Below, one piece after another: positions 36,701-49,694 of a DNA stretch of 64,000 nt. This DNA is from Callaeas wilsoni (taxonomy: Eukaryota > Chordata > Aves > Passeriformes > Callaeidae). A program made the translations under genes and the position numbers. How positions within the stretch are numbered: the first letter of the stretch is position 1; each line of letters opens with the position of its first letter. The stretch is from assembly GCA_013398955.1 (NCBI GenBank), contig VWPU01003192.1:620001-684000 (forward strand), written 5' to 3'. Under the pieces are notes generated by a model, which saw only the letters and a list, made by a program, of their open reading frames with translations, had not been told where the DNA came from and did no database searches.

Positions 36701-39700
36701 AGGAGGAAATATTTTGGACCAAATTCTCCACCTGTTTACGCATCACACAATTTCACTGAAATTGGTGGAAATCTTAGATGAATGCAGAATTCATTACAGT
36801 TTTATTTTTAGCTGAGGAAGTTGGTATGGATTATAAAATGTTCTATATTTTGAGAAACATAATTTCAAGTACTCTGCCATTGCTAATTTACCACTTCTAT
36901 ACTGAGTATCATATTCAAATTTACTGATTAGTCATTGTAAATGCAAGCTGTAACATCCAAGTGAGCATCTATGCACTGAAATAGTTACTATTGTCTTGTG
37001 TGCTGCTTTCCTTGTGTGCTGTGGGCTCCTTTTCCCTAGCAGACTGCAATCTCTGCCACTTCTAGATCCATCCTAAATTAAAATTTAAAAAGAAAAAATT
37101 GGCAGATGCCTAGAGCTGCTGATGAATCATCAGAGGTGGACCTACAGCTGTGCATACTTGGCAGAGAATTATTTCTATTTTATCTTGTGTTTACTAGTTA
37201 GCCAGTCAATAGATATTACAGAAAAAAGAGTTGAGTACTGCTACTGAGAATTCTTTTTAATGGGCCTAAGTACCTCTGCTGGTCTTTCCTCTCACTCTTG
37301 CATTCCTGACAACTGGTGCATTTTTTACCTTTCACCTCAGTCAGGCAACAGTTTTTTTTTTTTTTGTCTGGACATAGTTAGTCCTCTATAAGTGCTTTTG
37401 TTCTTAAGATTAGAGCAAATTTAATAGTGCTTATTAACTCTGTAGCAAGCCTTTTGACTTGGCAGTTGATTCCAGGTGGGAAAAAAGAAGAATGGAGATG
37501 GTGTCATTCGTTACACTGGCAATGAGTGGTGTTCTCAGCATGGCAGGCGGTGCTGGCACAGCTGCTTGCTCCTGACACATTTTCTGATGGGCAAAACCCC
37601 TGTGCCATGGGCTGAAGACGGAAAAGTACATTAGTATTTTGGTGTGTAATTATGGTTAAATGGACTAGGCAAGCCTGTTGCTGAGGCAACAGTGAGCACC
37701 ACTGCGCTGACTATTGGCCTTTTGTATTTTAGGTTTTAATTTTTATAAAGATTCTGCCCTTGGAGCTCATTAATCATTTGTCAGGAGCTAACAACTACAT
37801 TTCACGAAAATTCAAGCATCAGAAAAACAAATTGAGTGCTTGGACCATCAGAATTTACTGCAGACACGGTTGCCTGATAGTTTGGCCAGTTCAATTTACC
37901 CCACATTCTTGGGCAGATAGTTACAGACTGTAGCTTTTTTTACGTTCCTTTCTATAAAAGATTTCATTATATTGCTATGAGTAGGATGTACACCAAATTA
38001 AAATGCAAAGTTGTGAAGGCAGCTTTTGATGCTGTTCCTCAGTTTGAGCTTGATATCAAAATGATATGTTATGATTATTATTGAAATTAAGTACTTATGC
38101 AACAACAGTGCTGCACAGCAGTTAGGTGCATAATGTTATTATATTTTTGTGCCTTTTCACAAGTCATTTCAGCTTGTGAAGGGTGAAGTTGGGAAATAGG
38201 AGACAATTATTACCCAATATTCTTATATGATGCTAATCATGTTAAGATTTTAATAGTGTGGAATCTGCTATTGTCTGTCCCAGCACTAATCATCTAGTTA
38301 GCTGCCCTAGAACAGAAGTGCATCACAGGTGTATCGTCTGTATGGAAATCTCAATGCCAAAGCCTAATACTGTATTAAAATATTACTGTAATGGACTGTA
38401 TAGGACTAGAGACTATTGCCTGGTACTTGGTGTATGACACTGGGGACAGAATTCCGCCTGCAGGAAAACTAATTCCACAAACATTGAGCTTTTTCATATA
38501 AATGTTCAGGAAAACATATCCTGCTTTTCATGAGAATTTGGTAGTTTGGGGCCCAGTTGAAGTATGCTTTTCTTCTGTATCTAACTTGAGCTCAGGAGCC
38601 TGGGAGTCTGTTCTCAGTTTAGTTCTCTTGCTTCACTAGCAGATACTCAGTGTTGGCTTCTGGATCTCTGTACAGAGGCTTAATTTCTAGCTCATTTGCC
38701 CAGTGCCATTGCCATTGACCTAGTACTTAGGGCAGAAAGCACAAGGTTAGTAGATTTGCAAAATGACTCTAATAATTAAAGTAATAACATTTCCAAAAAA
38801 TCAATGGTGTCGAAACTCTTAACAGTGATTTCTGGATAATTCCAGAGAATGTGCAGTCTTTACATTTAAAACTTCTGTAGTAATTCAAAAATAGTGAAAG
38901 AGGTTAGAAACAGTCCTGTTTTCTCAACTGCAGCTGCCCCTGGAACCAGAACAAGGCCATGTTTGCATCTTGTAAGTGGAGGAGAGTACTGAACAGAAAA
39001 ACACAAATATGTTTGAACTGTTTGATCTCTTAGACTACACCTGTGATCTCTTCTGCATCTTTAGATATGCGGAGTTGCATAGGCTTGTATCATAGAATCC
39101 GGTAATCGAACATAACCTTGGATTTCTGTAATTCGCTTGTAAGCTAGACTTAAATGACTTGGGGATGTCCCAGGAGTTTGGTTGCATGTTGCAAAAAGTC
39201 TACAATGCCAATATACTGAAATCTTCAGATAATATTTAGTGTCCAAAATAAGGCAAGAAATGTGTTCTACTAAATCACCATTGCTAAAAAACACATTTCT
39301 TGTGCTATATGCTGTATGCTTTGTGTACAGATGTGCAATATCTAGCTTTTGTGCAGAGACACCAAGCAGGGTCAGAATGGGGATTTTAAAATTTTTATTT
39401 AAAATACCTGACATAATTTTTAAAAATCTATCTAAAGCCGTTATTTCTTATACTGATTCCTTGCTCATTCTTTTGGATCTGATTATATTGCTTTATAGCC
39501 AAGCCTTACATTCCCATTTCACTGTAGAAAAAATTTTAAATAATCCTTAAGACACTGACCAGCAGTAAGTTATTTTTTATTTTAGTTTTGTTAGCTCTTT
39601 CTGAAGTGTGCGAGTCCCCCAGGGCAGTGATCTGACTATATGAAATGGCTTCCTTGAAGTGCAGCAGAGATCAGATCATTCATGTGGAGGAGTAGCTCTG

Positions 39701-39942
39701 CTTAGCTCATCTTTTCTGAGCATGTTTAGGTGCTCACTCCAGGTTACTTTTTCCATGCCCGTATTGGAAGCTCATGGTCATTTCTGAAGTTACCCAGACT
39801 TGCCAAATTAACCAGATGTGTGGAGTTAGAAACCATAATCTGGAATGTGCTGCAAACTTGAGTTTTTCAAAACAAGTAAGTCCTTCAGAGAGAGTGAGGT
39901 GAAGCATCAGAAGAGATCGATTGCTATGCTGGTCACACCATC
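27738..39942 (+). other. PTPRM: PTPRM intron after the transmembrane exon, first 12 kb
   Basis: No exon or dated repeat recognised. I looked for the expected cytoplasmic juxtamembrane peptide (lysine-rich, following MKKR) with a phase-2 acceptor and did not find it. Short T runs occur near 31589 and 37353. Degenerate stretches at about 33178-33225 and 36715-36790 may be ancient amniote repeats, not nameable by eye. Confidence 0.7.
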
Positions 39943-40823
39943 TGTTCTGGTTCGGGCAGACTGGACAGGGACAGGGTTAATTTGTGCAGTAGCCAGGAGG
40001 AGGCATAGCCAGGGCTTGTAAGTTATTCTATACTACCTCACGTCATTTTCTAGGAACAGGGGAACAGGTCATTTCAGGTGGAGTAGCCAGGGAGCGGGAG
40101 CAGCTGGTGTTCTCAGGGGGATGTCTGTGTTGCCTCTTTCTTGTACCCTCTGTCATTAGTATTGCTGCTGTTACTGTTTGTTTTCTTATCTCATTGCTGT
40201 TTCCAGTAAATTGTTCTTATCTCAGCCTTTACCTTTTGTGCCTTCAGTTCTGCTCTCCTGCCCGCCAAGGGGGAGAGAGAGGGGGAGGTGGGAGTGAGGG
40301 TGATGCCTTAGGATTTTCGCTTTTATGTTTTTCATATATTTGTAATCCCGCTATTCTTTAGTGTATAACTCTAACCTCCATATAGAGTGTTAGCTACTGC
40401 TTTCCCATTTCGGTCAGATACAATAATTCCTCTCTAGGCCTGAGAATCAAGGACACCTTACTGTCTCAGGCCCCAAGAAATGTAAACAAAAGTGAGTTGG
40501 AGGGCAAGCTAACTTGGGGTAAATGACTTCATTACCTGAAGCTGTAATTGGAAGATTAACCCCCAATATGCAAATGGACCAAACTTATAAAAGTATGAAA
40601 GCCCATGACCCATCATCCATTTTTGGATGTAGCCCCTGGGGGCTTCATCTGCCCTAAATGTACCTGAAGGCCCTTCAATAAATGCAACCACTTTTTATTC
40701 CCTTAATTTTGTCTGGCCTCTGTTTTTAGGTAGTCCCAAAAGGCAGCAACGGAGTGTCTCTTTGATTTGGAGTGGTTTCAGTGGGAACACTAAATTGGGG
40801 AATGCCATTCCTAAACCATGACA
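39943..40823 (+). mobile_element. Outer LTR (avian ERV type), split by a second LTR
   Basis: Left part 39943-40300 starts TGTTCTGG, has AGGGTTAATTT, CATAGCCAGG, ATTCTATACTACCTCACGTC (resembling the TATTCCATACCATGTGACGTC block of common bird LTRs), and TTGTTCTTATCTCAGCC followed by a G-rich AGGGGGAGAG stretch. The right part, about 40746-40823, ends CTAAACCATGACA, matching the usual AAACCACGACA end. The inner LTR at 40301-40745 interrupts it. No coding region remains, so it was already a solo LTR or truncated copy. Strongly diverged; boundaries approximate. Confidence 0.75.
40301..40745 (+). mobile_element. Inner solo LTR, copy 2, nested in the outer LTR
   Basis: Starts TGATGCCTTAGG and ends AAAAGGCA. 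It shares its whole length with the minus-strand LTR at 9074-9519, including TTTCGGTCAGA, CTTATAAAAG and TTCAATAAAT. TATA-like and poly-A signals lie in normal LTR order (U3, R, U5). No clear target-site duplication could be matched, which may reflect age. The family name is not assigned. Confidence 0.85.
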
Positions 40824-43800
40824 CAAATTACTGTCTGTGCTCCATTAGTGTCAAGCAATAAATTTGCAGATGAGCTGAGGTTTGGAGATTTTTCCATCCT
40901 TAGAGGGGACACTGCTTTTTTGGTGAAGGTACCAGACATTTAGTGTGGGAAACAATATAACTGTAGAAAAAACAAATACTTGCACAGCCTAGAGACGTCT
41001 TTGTTCCTTCCATGCTATTAAAAGCTTTGTGTTGTTTTCTAAACTAATATATGGGATTTGAATTTAATACTGAGATTGCTTTTAGAAATTGTGGAATCCA
41101 TATACTCTTGTAGGATAAGCCTGAAAGCGTGTCTTTATTACATATAACACTGAGACATGATACATATACTTGGGAGAGAAAGAGATGATAGAGACATATA
41201 CATGTATTTAAGAAGTTACCATCGTATTTTGAGTATTTGTGTTGCCATCCCATATGACTCTTGTTGAGGTACTCTTACCAGGGTGGACTGTCTTCTCTAT
41301 AAAACTGTGTATTGAATAAATTCTTCAGTTAGCCTGTTGACATCAGGTTTTAGCTTTCTTAAAAATTTAATTCCCAAATCAATCATGCTTACTGTCAACA
41401 GCAGTCATTCTAGGCGGTGAGATTTTGCCATTAGGAACCATATTATCAACCATCATTGTTGAATTATACTTTCAAAGATGGTATAAGGTGAATCATTTTC
41501 ATTCACTTTGTTTCAGACTTTTCCCTCAGGAAAAAAAGGGGCTATTTATGTGGTTTTTACTCTGAAATTGCATTTCTGTATACACAGATAGCTCAAAAAT
41601 GACTTTAAATATTTTCATTTTAAATATCCAAATAGGAAGGTGAGTTTTGTGTTTTAGTATTAGTATTTATTGTATAAGGGGATAATGGCATTCGAAACTT
41701 AGTTTCTCTAAAAGCCAAACCTGCCATTACACTTTATGTGATTGTAAATGTGTTAACAGAAAGTAGAGAAGTTACGCTGCATATTAAGACCAAAACTCAT
41801 TTTATAATATATGTTGGTAAAGGCCTGTATTTTTTCTAAAAGATTGAAGTGTTAGTTTTCAAAATGGCATTATGAAATATTGAACTGATTGACAGAATAT
41901 GTCTGTAAAAGATGGGACTACAGGGAATAAGGTGAAGGATGCATTGTATTTCTCCTGGTCTCAAGGAGGACAAGCAGAAGAAAACTGCTTAAAGAAAAAT
42001 GGGTAGAAGACATCACACAGTGAATCTAACCCTAAGACTTCGTAGCTCCAGTAAGCCACAGGCTCAGTCACTTCTGTGGTACAGATAAGAACAACCGTAA
42101 CAAGATGTTCATGTCTGTTGAGTGATGCCAGCACAGGGCACTGAGGTGATGTAGTCATTAGTATTGCGATAGCTTTTACTGAGTGATTTTTTTTTTGTTG
42201 AGCTTGTTATCCGGAATCTGTTCTCTATCGCTGAATCCCCTGAGAGATGCTTCACCTGAAATACATTTCTTGAGCCTGTCTGCAGGGGTTATGGCCGGGT
42301 TAATGATCCACCTCAAGGTAGCATCTATCATTGTTGAGTGTTAATTTTACAAGGAAAATGTTCTAATCTTGGCTTCTTTTCCTACTTACCCTTTACATTT
42401 CCTTTCTTACCTACAGTACACCTTGAGCTCCCTTGAAGTGTAGACTGACAGATCCCCGAAGGGAAGAATAGGGGCCATTTGCTTTCTGTAATGTCTAGAT
42501 GACCAAAATCATCATTCATTTCCAAATTTTCTTTCTGTAATTTTTCTTGGTCATTGATTTCCTGCACTAATTACCTATTTCTGGCATGAGAGGATAAGGA
42601 ACCATATCTCAGGTGCTCTTTTCTTCTACTCCTCATGACTCTTACCTGCTGTTTCCATTTGAGAGTCTGTGCAAGGATTCTGTCTGACCAGGGTCCTTCC
42701 TAATTTCAGGGCAATATTGCACTTGAAAAGTGTAGCTGGGAAGATTGCACCAACTTTGAAACTGAACATCACAAAAGCTAATTAAGGAAGGAACCAGAGG
42801 AATGGACTTTGCTGTGTGCTTACGTATCTAGCAAAGCCTGCCTGGCATTTCTTCAGCCCAAGACACTCTCTTGCAAAAGAATATGTCTTTTATGAGACTT
42901 TTCATAATATATTAGAATCATGACTCCATTTACAAATGTGCAAGAAAGGATTTGTTATTACTGCTATTATTATTATTAGACTGTAACATTTAGTTCATGC
43001 TACAGAGAGAAATCTGTAGGACTGTCAAGAAGGTCTTGCATAATTCTGTCAGTTCCTGTGCCAACCAGACACAGTGATCCAAATAAAAAGAAGTAGTTCG
43101 AGCAGAGCAGAGTGTTGTAGGGCTTGTGCTGTGAAATATCTGCTCCTGTGAGTACTGAGCTGGTGAACATAAAGATGCACATTTATTTTTCTTTTTAGTA
43201 GCTGAAGCTCAGGGCTGCTTCTGCATTTGAACTGAGATCCCTTGGTGAGATATTGAACCAAATGTCTGAGAGTGTCTCGATTATACTCAGTTCACCTGCA
43301 GAGGGAGGTAGCTTTTCTCCTTCATTCCCATTCCTTGATTCCTCTGATCATGAAGACAATAGTTGGAGCTACAGAGGCATGTGTCTTGTCTGAAGAAAAG
43401 GCAAAGGAAAACATTTGCCAACCTGTGCATTTCACAGTTGAACAGGAATGAGAGAATCAGCTGTTTCAGAGCAGTTACGCCACTCCACATCTCCTATTTC
43501 AAAGTGACAGTGTTCTTTCCTCCTGTGTGGTGACATCAGTAGCCAAAAATAAAATCTTCCAGTATGGATTTCACCTACATTTTCAATACCAGTTTACAAT
43601 ATTTGCTGCAGCTACATAGTTTTTACTTATATTTTAGGTATAACAGCATGTATTTTGCCATTTATGGTCTTACTTGGAAATTGTCAATGGGAAGGTCACT
43701 TCAGATCAGCTAAGTTTATGGCTTACAGCGTACTTTCAAAAGCAGATGAAATACTGAATGCTTTGTATTTTACTGACATTTTTCAGATCAGATTGTCATG

Positions 43801-44573
43801 TTTATGATACATGGTAGATTAGAGCCCTATTCTTTAGCTGTTAACATCCAGGTGTTACTGGCAGAAGGACTTTCCTTTCTGCTTACCCAAGTAGGGAGGA
43901 GTCATATCTGCACTTTAATATGATTAAGATTATATAAGATAGTTTAAACTAATAAAAGAAGAGAAACCTGTAAGAGTATTAGTAAACCAAAGGGATTACC
44001 TACTCTGTGCTCTAAAAAAATAAATTAAATAGAGAACAGAATTCATTGGTTGCATGTCAAGTATGTATTAGCATGTATTAGGATACAGGCTCCCAGCAAG
44101 AATAGAGAGCATATTTTTTTTATATATAGGTAAATGCAGTTTCAACTGCCTTTTGATAGAATCCAAAGCACTATAAACCTATTTTGATGCAGTAGTACTG
44201 AGCATTCATGAAGTGTCTTGTCCAGTCCTCTGTCCAAAAAGTGTTATACCTAACTTACTCCTTAGATCCTACCATTGTTCTCTTCCTTTCAACTTCATTT
44301 TCAACACTAATATATGTGCCCAGTTCTTAAACCTAGCTGCTTGTTCTCCTGGCCATTTACTTTTTCATCTGTTTCTCTTCTTACGTAGCTCCTCCTTTTA
44401 TTTACTTCTCCTATTCTTTATCCCTTTTTCCTTTACCCCTTCCCCAGATACTACAATGTCTGTCATGCCCTGAAAAATATTACTTTAAGATTGCATTATT
44501 TTCGTTCTCTGTGCTCTGCTTTGGCTCTTAATGTTTAATGCAGGCTGCCTAGTCATTTGTTCTTTCTCCATGT
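40824..44573 (+). other. PTPRM: PTPRM intron, unexplained 3.7 kb
   Basis: AT-rich intron without recognisable exons or repeats. It contains only short simple tracts, for example ATT triplets near 42962-42978. Confidence 0.65.
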
Positions 44574-45185
44574 CATAGAATCACAGAATGGTTTGGGTGG
44601 GAAGGGACCTTAGAGATTCCATATTTCCAACCCCCTTGCCATGGGGGATGCCACTCACTAGATTAGGTTACTCAAAGCTCCATCCAACCTGGCCTTCAGC
44701 AATTCCAGGGATGGGGCACCCACAGTTTCTCTGGGCAACCTGTGCCAGTGTCTCACCCCCCTCACAGTGAAGAATTTCTTTCTAACATCTAATCTGACTC
44801 TCTCCTCTTTTAGTTTAAAGCCATTACCCCTTGTCCTTTAACTACCTGCCTCTGGATGTCATCCCGTCCTTCTGTTGTGCCAACTGCATTGCTCAGGGGC
44901 TCTTGGTGCCAGCTGCAAACTTGCTGAGGGTGCACTCAATCCCACTGTGTGTGTCACTCCCTGATGAAGATACTGAAGAGCCCCTGTCCCAGGACAGAGC
45001 CCTGAGGGACACCACTTGTCACCTACCTCCACCTGGACACAGAGCCATTGGCGACAACTCTCTGGCTGCATCCATCCAGCCAATTCCTTATCCGCAAAAT
45101 AGTCCAACTTTCAAATACGTGTTTTTCCAATCTGGAATTAAGGATATTGTGTGGGATTGTGTCAAAGGCTTTACAAAAGTCCCAC
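44574..45185 (-). mobile_element. CR1 LINE fragment with reverse-transcriptase end and 3' tail
   Basis: The plus strand begins CATAGAATCACAGAATGG and GGGAAGGGACCTTAGAGA, the complement of the CR1 3' end, then continues through GGCAACCTGTGCCAGTG and GCCATTACCCCTTGTCC. Farther in, the minus strand encodes pieces of the CR1 reverse transcriptase: [34 protein letters not shown] and VTSGVPQGSVLG-like blocks. The frame is broken by stops and shifts, and sequence between RT and the 3' UTR is missing. It is a dead 5'-truncated copy. The ORF at 44831-45286 on the plus strand is an antisense chance frame within it. Confidence 0.92.
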
Positions 45186-48100
45186 CATCTCTCTCCTCAG
45201 AACAAGTGAGGAGAGGCATGTCTCAGAACATCAGACTACCCTTCTATTACTGTGCAGTCTTTTTTTGTAATTATTTTTATTCTTGATATTTACTGAAGGG
45301 TTATTGCTTAGATAGAATGACTCTGTGGGAACATTTAACAGAGTAAAATTAAGGAGATACTGACTTACATGTCTACATGAGAATTTTTTGCATTGGGGAT
45401 TTTCTTTAGTCTCCTAGGAAAACTATACACTTTGTTTATTTTTTCTTATCTAAAAACTGATTTAGGCTTTTAAAATATTCACCTCCAGGTTGAAACATAG
45501 CATGCAATATTTTATAGTCAAAAATTTTAAAAATTATCTTGAGCAATTGAAAATTCTTTTACCATGAAAGCCATAATATAACACTAATTTTAAGAAATGT
45601 GTATAAATACTGCGTATTTGCTTATGTCAAAACAATGCTTACTGTATTAAGCACAGCTTTTCATTATATGCTGTCTTGTTCTTTGAATCTTAACCTTCAC
45701 TCGTTTCTTTAATTTAGGAGAAAAAGCCATTAAACATAGATACTTCCTGAAAGTGTGTGCTGCATGAAAGCTTTAATTAAATCTACAAGTAAAGCTTTAA
45801 AAGAACAAGAATCAAATTAATTGCAACAAGGACCATGCATTTATTTCTGTGACAGGCCCTTGCACATTAGAGAAAAGGCAATCTGTGTACCCTTATCTGA
45901 ATTAGCAAACTCAATATCACTTTTCATTAGCATGGTAGGTCATTGCCATGCGTCTTCAGTCTGACACTGTTTACATGTTAATGACCTCACAAATAGAGTC
46001 TGTTCCAAATGGTTTGCGGTAGCAGAAAGTTATAAATCCATGAAGTGGAATAAACTGTCCTCTGCTTTCTGCATCATTGCTTCTTGCAAGTTCCCCTCTA
46101 GACTGAGCTTCATAATTAGGCAACAGTATAATTAACGCACATTCAGTAAATGCAAATAGGGCAAAAGGATTTATGGCTGATTATGGTTGTTACAGCATAC
46201 CTGAAATAAATTAATTTCTAAGCATCACTGTTAGCTGACTTTTCAGTGACATAGAGTCTAGAAGTAGAAAGTATTGTTCACAGAAAACACTCAGAGCTTG
46301 AGTTAGTGTGAGTCCATGATGATGTATTCAGATTTACATGCCAACATACACATGAAAAAAACACTGAAAGGTTCAGTAGAACATACTGCTTTAGTTGTTT
46401 GGGGTGGGATTGCTTTGTATTAGATGAGATTTTTAAGATTATAAATATATTTTTCTCCCACTGTATAATGTAATGAAACCAGCATGCTCCCTAAAATCAT
46501 ATCCTTAAAGAAAATATCACATATTATATGTGGTAATTTGACTAGACAGTGGAAAGCTTCACTGCATTAAAACCCTGGAATGATAAAGCCAACGTGAAAT
46601 GAGTAAAACAAACTCAACATAACCACTTAAATTTGATTGCCTAAAATAGCTAAAACAAGGCCTGTTTTGATAGCCTGCTGTGTGAATTCCTTCAGGTGCT
46701 GAATACCCTCAGTTCTCATTGACTTCAGCACCATGTGGAATCTGGTCCTGTATTTTGGATGTATTTGGATGTCTCAGCCCTGCCAGAACACAAAGCCTGT
46801 TTTTCACTGGTCACGTGCAGCCTATACCTGGTGCTGCAAAGCTCTGTGGTTCTGCTGCAGCAACCTTGGGAGGTACTTTGCAGACAGAGAGTGATGGCTT
46901 CTACTTTAGTCGCTCACCGAATATGCAAAGCAAGTTTAATTATATGCTGTCCAACCCTCTCTGCTACATATTTTTCTGCTTGCTGGTTCTGAGTGAAATA
47001 CATACTTTCTACGTGCAGAGGTTACTAGTAAATGTACAGTGCCCCTGGAAGCATTTATGGCTAATCTTGCCCTCGGCATGCATAATGTAGCTAAGTACTA
47101 ATTAAAGGTTAAAGAATAGGGATCCATCTTCTCCATGCCTGACGATTAGAGGGTTGTGTTCTGCATGGCGTCAGGTGCGACATTCAACTGGACAGAATTG
47201 CTAGGGTGTTGCAAAACTTAGCTGTATGAGACTAAAATTCAAGAGACTCCAAATTTTCTCGCAGCGTGACAAAGAACCAATAAATCACTGTCTTGTGTTT
47301 TGTAATAAATTAGCTAGTTTACTGTGTTTCATATACATGTGTGATGCTGCTAGGCATACGTGGGTAGACTGTAGATTTGACTTCATAAGGGACATTTCTT
47401 TTGGCCTACGTACTGACTTCTGAGAATTATCCATGGCCCAGTTGTACATTTTTTCTATTAAATACAAAGAGAGATACAGTTCTGGTAAGGCAATAAAGTC
47501 ACCATGAACATCACTGCCATCTCTCAGATTCAAATAATAACTAATTAAAGCAAGTTTTGATGGTTTCTAAATATTGCCATGACTGCTGGCGTTCAATATA
47601 AGAGAAATGAACTGAGGAGTGATGGAGCTGTTGTGGCAGATAAAACCTTGGCTCTTCAGTGAAAGTCTGTCTTTGTAGCCCTGCAATTTCCCCCCAGTTT
47701 CCAGGGGTTTTGTAATTTTAATACTTCTGCGGAACCTTTCAGACCAGTATTCAGTCTATAGTTTTGCAGTTGTTTGAAGTTATCCTTTCAGAGATCCTGT
47801 TGTTCACTTCTTTCCTGTAGGCTTCTTCCTGATATAAAAACCTAATAGCAATTGATTTTAAAAAAAGCTTCCAAAGAGGTTATGGAAAGAGCATGGGAAT
47901 CAAGAAGTCTGGCTTCTGCTACCAGTGCTGATGAAAGTTCTTTGGTTGCCGTATTCTCCACATCAGTTACATTTTGATTGCCATTGACTGCTGCAAAGCA
48001 GCAGAGCTATCAGAGGCCTGATAGTCAGAGAGGCAGACTACTTCATGCTTCCTTTACCATCACTTGGATTTGAGCAGATTTGGTCTTTGTGTTTCTAAAC

Positions 48101-49632
48101 AGAGAGCCAGCACTGCTAGAATATGTATGTTGTTGGAATATTAGTACCTGAAAATAGTGATGGAGACATCCCTAGCTCAGTCAGGGTTACCAACATACAC
48201 TTGCAGAAACACATATTCTCTTAGGAGTAGCCCTTGCAAAAGCACCAGGGGAGGTCTAAAGTGTTTCCTCTGACACCAGTTGCTTTGACACTTCAGTGGC
48301 TGCAGAGCTACCTTTCCCACAGTAGGAATAATCAGCATCCAAGCTTTACTGCTTGAACTCTTTGGCACGTGGATTACTCTTTTGACAAAAGTGATCATTA
48401 TGTAAAGCCCAGTACTTCAATAGTAAGTTCCTTTTGATAAAGGTATGGAACCAGTAAAAAAGCATAATGCAATAATTTAGCATCTAATAATTTTCAGAAA
48501 TGCATGAATAAATTAGCTAAGTATACTATGCCAGTTACAGTCCAGTAATTTGCCGTCTGGTTAGAAAAAGTCATATAGCCATAGGGTGAAAATAAGATGG
48601 AAAAGGTCATATGATTAAATTAGCTCCATTCAAACAGGCATTACTTACTTTTTTTTTGCTATGATTAAAGAAGATCAGCATTAACTCAAGCAAATATGAT
48701 TAAGTTAGTGACCCTCAGAAATGGAAATTAACCTCAATGATAAATGAAAGGTTACTGTCCACTGCGAGCACTCCAAGATATGCTACTCTTGGTTAATCAC
48801 ATCTTTCAGCTATGAACTCTGCATATAACTGCCATTCAGATTATTTACAGAGGAATGCACATCTTTAATACAGGATCCAAATATTAAAACTTATTTTCCT
48901 TTTATTTTTGACTCATACTGTTTTTTAGTAACACAAGAAATGCCTACTCTGGTCCTAGCGCTCATTCCATGAATATTCTCTCAGGTTTGTCACTATTTTC
49001 TCTGTTAGAAACAGGGTCATCTGAGAAGTGCTGTTTTCCACGTAATTTAATCTCTCGTGTTTCCTATCACTACATTATTGCCTAGTGGGTTAAAAATAAT
49101 GACAACAGGTTAACATTTTGGTCACATATTTCTCCTTTTTTAATGTTGGGTTTATTTTCATTTTGTAGACTTTCTTGGGAGAATGGGGTTTTTTTCAGCT
49201 GTGTCCTGCCAGAGTCTAGTGAAAATCTAGGCTTAATATATAGTGTAGGATTTTCACAATATATCTCTTGTATTTGTCTGCTCATGGAGAATCTACACTT
49301 TTATACTCAAACCATTCTCTTTTCCAAAGTTTTTTAATATGGGTGAGAAATTGCAGTAGTCCAAGAAGTTGTAATACACTATGAAGAGTCACTTGATGTT
49401 ATTTTGGTACTTGTGGATTTCCTTTGAAGGAAATACTTTCCTGTCTTGCGTTATCTAAGAGCCAAGAAAAGTGTATATATTGGAGTGGCTAACCAGGAAC
49501 AAAACTCAGCAGGAAAGGTCACTGTGCTGGTTCCTGGCTGCTTATGAGTCACCCAAAGTTCAGAGCTAAGTTGGCCTGTCCTCATCTTCGCCATATCTCA
49601 CTGCTCTCCAGAGTACCTGTGATCAAGGATTT
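45186..49632 (+). other. PTPRM: PTPRM intron, unexplained 4.4 kb
   Basis: No exons or named repeats seen. The stretches around 45720-46210 and 48400-48900 are AT-rich, repeat-free and dense in homeodomain-type cores (TAATTA, ATTA), which makes them the places I would test for conserved non-coding elements. Confidence 0.6.
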
Positions 49633-49694
49633 TACCATTGGACTTGATGATCTTAGAGGTCTTTCCCAGCCTTCAGAATTCTGTGATTCTGTGT
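49633..49694 (+). mobile_element. CR1 3' end fragment
   Basis: TTGGACTTGATGATCTTAGA followed by GGTCTTTCCCAGCC and AATTCTGTGATTCTGTG is the sense-strand CR1 3' terminus. Only about 60 bp survive. Confidence 0.85.

Noticed and set aside
36715..36790. Stretch resembling an ancient amniote interspersed repeat (ACCAAATTCTCCACC start)
   Set aside because: It vaguely resembles an old reptile repeat from memory, but too degraded to name or bound without a library search.
44831..45286. 151-codon open frame on the plus strand, the longest in the window
   Set aside because: It lies inside the minus-strand CR1 at 44574-45185 and is the antisense of its RT and 3' UTR.
46690..46750. GGTGCTGAATACCCTCAGTT followed by CTCATTGACTTCAGCACC, resembling an old palindromic repeat
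   Set aside because: Suggestive of an ancient repeat, but the family and edges cannot be supported by eye.
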